Of a DNA stretch of 40,035 bases, positions 38,911 through 40,035 are shown piece by piece. This DNA is from Streptomyces sp. SA15 (GTDB taxonomy: Bacteria; Actinomycetota; Actinomycetes; Streptomycetales; Streptomycetaceae), in assembly GCF_002291145.1 (NCBI RefSeq), contig NZ_NTGE01000145.1:1-40035 (forward strand). Direction: 5' to 3'. Under the pieces are notes generated by a model, which was not told the DNA's origin, searched no databases, and worked only from the letters and a program-made list of their open reading frames with translations. How positions within the stretch are numbered: position 1 is the first letter of the stretch; the number at the start of each line of letters is the position of its first letter. Made by a program: the position numbers and the translations under genes.

Positions 38911-38982
38911 GAGCTCTCTCCTTGGGGCGGCAGGCCTTGCCGACCTATGGCCGGTGGTGCCTGCGTTGGCGAGGTCTCCCTC

Positions 38983-39019
38983 ATCTGTGAGACAGTATGT
39001 ATCGGAGAGTATCTGTGAG
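38983..39019. promoter_or_regulatory. Candidate operators in the DUF1269/tetR divergent region
   Basis: GAGACA-GTA-TGTATC (38989-39003) is an inverted repeat with one mismatch. It overlaps the first of two direct repeats of ATCTGTGAG (38983-38991 and 39011-39019, 28 bp apart). TGTCTCA at 39026-39032 is the exact reverse complement of TGAGACA at 38988-38994. The whole cluster fits binding of the adjacent TetR. Confidence 0.5.
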
Positions 39020-39057
39020 TCAAGGTGTCTCATAAGAATCTGGGAAGAGGTGTCCCG

Positions 39058-39642
39058 ATGCCCCGTACCAATGACGACCCCCGCGCCCGCCGCAGCCGCG
39101 CCGCCGCCCTGACCGCCGCCACCGAACTCCTCGTCGAAGGAGGACCCGAACGCGTTACTCACGCCGCCGTCGCCGAACGGGCCGGGGTCGGCCGCGCCAC
39201 CGTCTACCGGCACTGGCCCGACCAGCAGACCCTTCTCTTCGACGCACTCGCCAACGACGTCCGCCCCCTGCTCACCTTCGGCGAAGGCCCGGTCCGCGAC
39301 CAACTGGTGACCCAGCTGGAACAAATGGCCGACTGGCTCAACCAACCCGTCGCCGTATCGGTCATCGCCACCGTCGTCGAACGGGCCGAGCGGGACGAGG
39401 ACGTACGGCGCATCCGTGAAGAGATGTTCGGTCACGCCGACGAGCACTTCGCGGGCGCGCTCACCGCTGCTGTCGAACGCGGCGAATTCCGCCCCGGCAT
39501 CGAGGAACACGCCAGAGAAGTGGTCTCCCGGATCCTCGGCCCCCTGCTGTTCCAGCGGTTCATGCTCGGCGCACGACTCGACAAGGACACGGTGATCAGC
39601 TCGGTCGACGCCGCGCTCGCACCCTGGCTGCCGAACGCCTGA
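39058..39642 (+). CDS. TetR family regulator
   Basis: 194 aa. The HTH is at about 10-55 (VTHAAVAERAGVGRATVYRH). The C-terminal domain of the TetR_C_11-like type runs to the end (GPLLFQRFMLGARLD). GAAGAGG lies upstream of ATG 39058; a GTG eleven codons earlier is an alternative. It diverges from the DUF1269-like gene. Downstream, 30 bases separate its TGA from the ATG of a membrane-protein gene in the same frame. It probably represses itself and one or both neighbours. The ligand is unknown. Confidence 0.9.
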   Translation: MPRTNDDPRARRSRAAALTAATELLVEGGPERVTHAAVAERAGVGRATVYRHWPDQQTLLFDALANDVRPLLTFGEGPVRDQLVTQLEQMADWLNQPVAVSVIATVVERAERDEDVRRIREEMFGHADEHFAGALTAAVERGEFRPGIEEHAREVVSRILGPLLFQRFMLGARLDKDTVISSVDAALAPWLPNA

Positions 39643-39672
39643 GGGTCCGACGCGGGCCAGCGGGCCACACAC

Positions 39673-40035
39673 ATGTTCTACGCGGTGATCACCATGCTCG
39701 CCGTGATGGTCGGCCTGGCGCAGAACGTGCATACCCGGCACAGCACGGCGGCGCTGTACGTCACGGGAACCGCGGTGGGCTTGTGGCTGGCGACGTTGGT
39801 GGCCGACATGCAGGCCCACCGCGTCGTTCACCAGCGGTTGGCCAACCGCCGCGAGGTACGGCACCTGCTGTTCGTCAGCAGCCCGCTGCTCAGCTGCGCC
39901 GCGGGCCCGCTCCTGATGATCGCCCTGTCGGCGGGCGGCGCCCTCGGTCTGTCCACCGCGCTGTGGATCGCGGTCGGCGTGGACGTCGCCTCGATGGCGG
40001 TCTGGGGCTTCGCGGGCGGGCGGCGGATGGGCGGT
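39673..40035 (+). CDS. Integral membrane protein, cut by window end
   Basis: 121 codons are visible. The start MFYAVITMLAVMVGLAQNVH is a hydrophobic helix, followed by a second helix near 28-46 (LYVTGTAVGLWLATLVADM), a basic cytoplasmic loop (HQRLANRREVRH), and helices near 68-86 and 90-112. The pattern resembles small VIT1/CCC1-like or uncharacterised actinobacterial membrane proteins, but I cannot name the family. There is no clear ribosome-binding site. The frame upstream is open only back to the tetR stop, 30 bases away, so translation is probably coupled. Confidence 0.75.
   Translation, partial: MFYAVITMLAVMVGLAQNVHTRHSTAALYVTGTAVGLWLATLVADMQAHRVVHQRLANRREVRHLLFVSSPLLSCAAGPLLMIALSAGGALGLSTALWIAVGVDVASMAVWGFAGGRRMGG

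Noticed and set aside
1..40035. tRNA, rRNA, CRISPR array, integrase, transposase or attachment site
   Set aside because: None was recognised on either strand by eye. The direct repeats present are short regulatory or gene-internal ones.

Overview
The window is very GC-rich DNA with G/C-biased third codon positions, GTG and TTG starts alongside ATG, several probably leaderless genes, long GC hairpin terminators without U-tracts, and many TetR, LacI, LysR, ArsR and MocR-type regulators. This points to a Streptomyces or close relative, chromosomal and probably away from the core. No rRNA, tRNA, CRISPR array or intact mobile element was seen.

Layout. 1-1.7 kb: the 5' end of a putative PucR-like regulator, then a family-IV esterase whose 3' end has been tandemly duplicated and has decayed. 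2-4.4 kb: TerC membrane protein, a small zinc-ribbon protein divergent from a LysR regulator, and a frameshifted remnant. 4.5-8.5 kb: FMN reductase divergent from a TetR regulator with twin palindromic operators between them, then a LacI regulator and a benzaldehyde-dehydrogenase-like ALDH with a clear promoter and operator. 8.5-13.8 kb: thioredoxin, FAD disulfide oxidoreductase, peptide deformylase, PepSY membrane protein and pirin. 14.0-17.6 kb: a MocR regulator, a DapA-like aldolase and a frameshifted MFS permease. 17.6-19.0 kb: flavin reductase divergent from an ArsR-type regulator.

19.3-33.8 kb is the most interesting block. A TetR gene is divergent from a seven-gene operon: family-5 solute-binding lipoprotein, DppB-type permease, a fused DppC permease/DppD ATPase with a (TEPVE)7 tail, DppF ATPase, GH1 beta-glycosidase, GH2 beta-glucuronidase and an SDR. 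Six of the seven genes are linked by stop/start overlaps or gaps under 35 bp. The first two genes each contain an in-frame TTA codon, implying dependence on the bldA tRNA. Next comes a separately promoted, Tat-exported GH78 alpha-L-rhamnosidase with a LacI-family-like box. Together they suggest uptake and dismantling of rhamnosylated or glucuronidated glycosides, probably plant-derived: outer rhamnose removed outside, glucuronide and glucoside bonds cut inside, and the aglycone or sugar oxidised by the SDR. The substrate is inferred.

33.8-40 kb: a gene-poor, possibly decayed stretch, an aldo/keto reductase-TetR pair, a DHA2 MFS exporter preceded by what may be the tail of a lost regulator, a DUF1269-like membrane protein divergent from another TetR, and a membrane protein cut by the window end.
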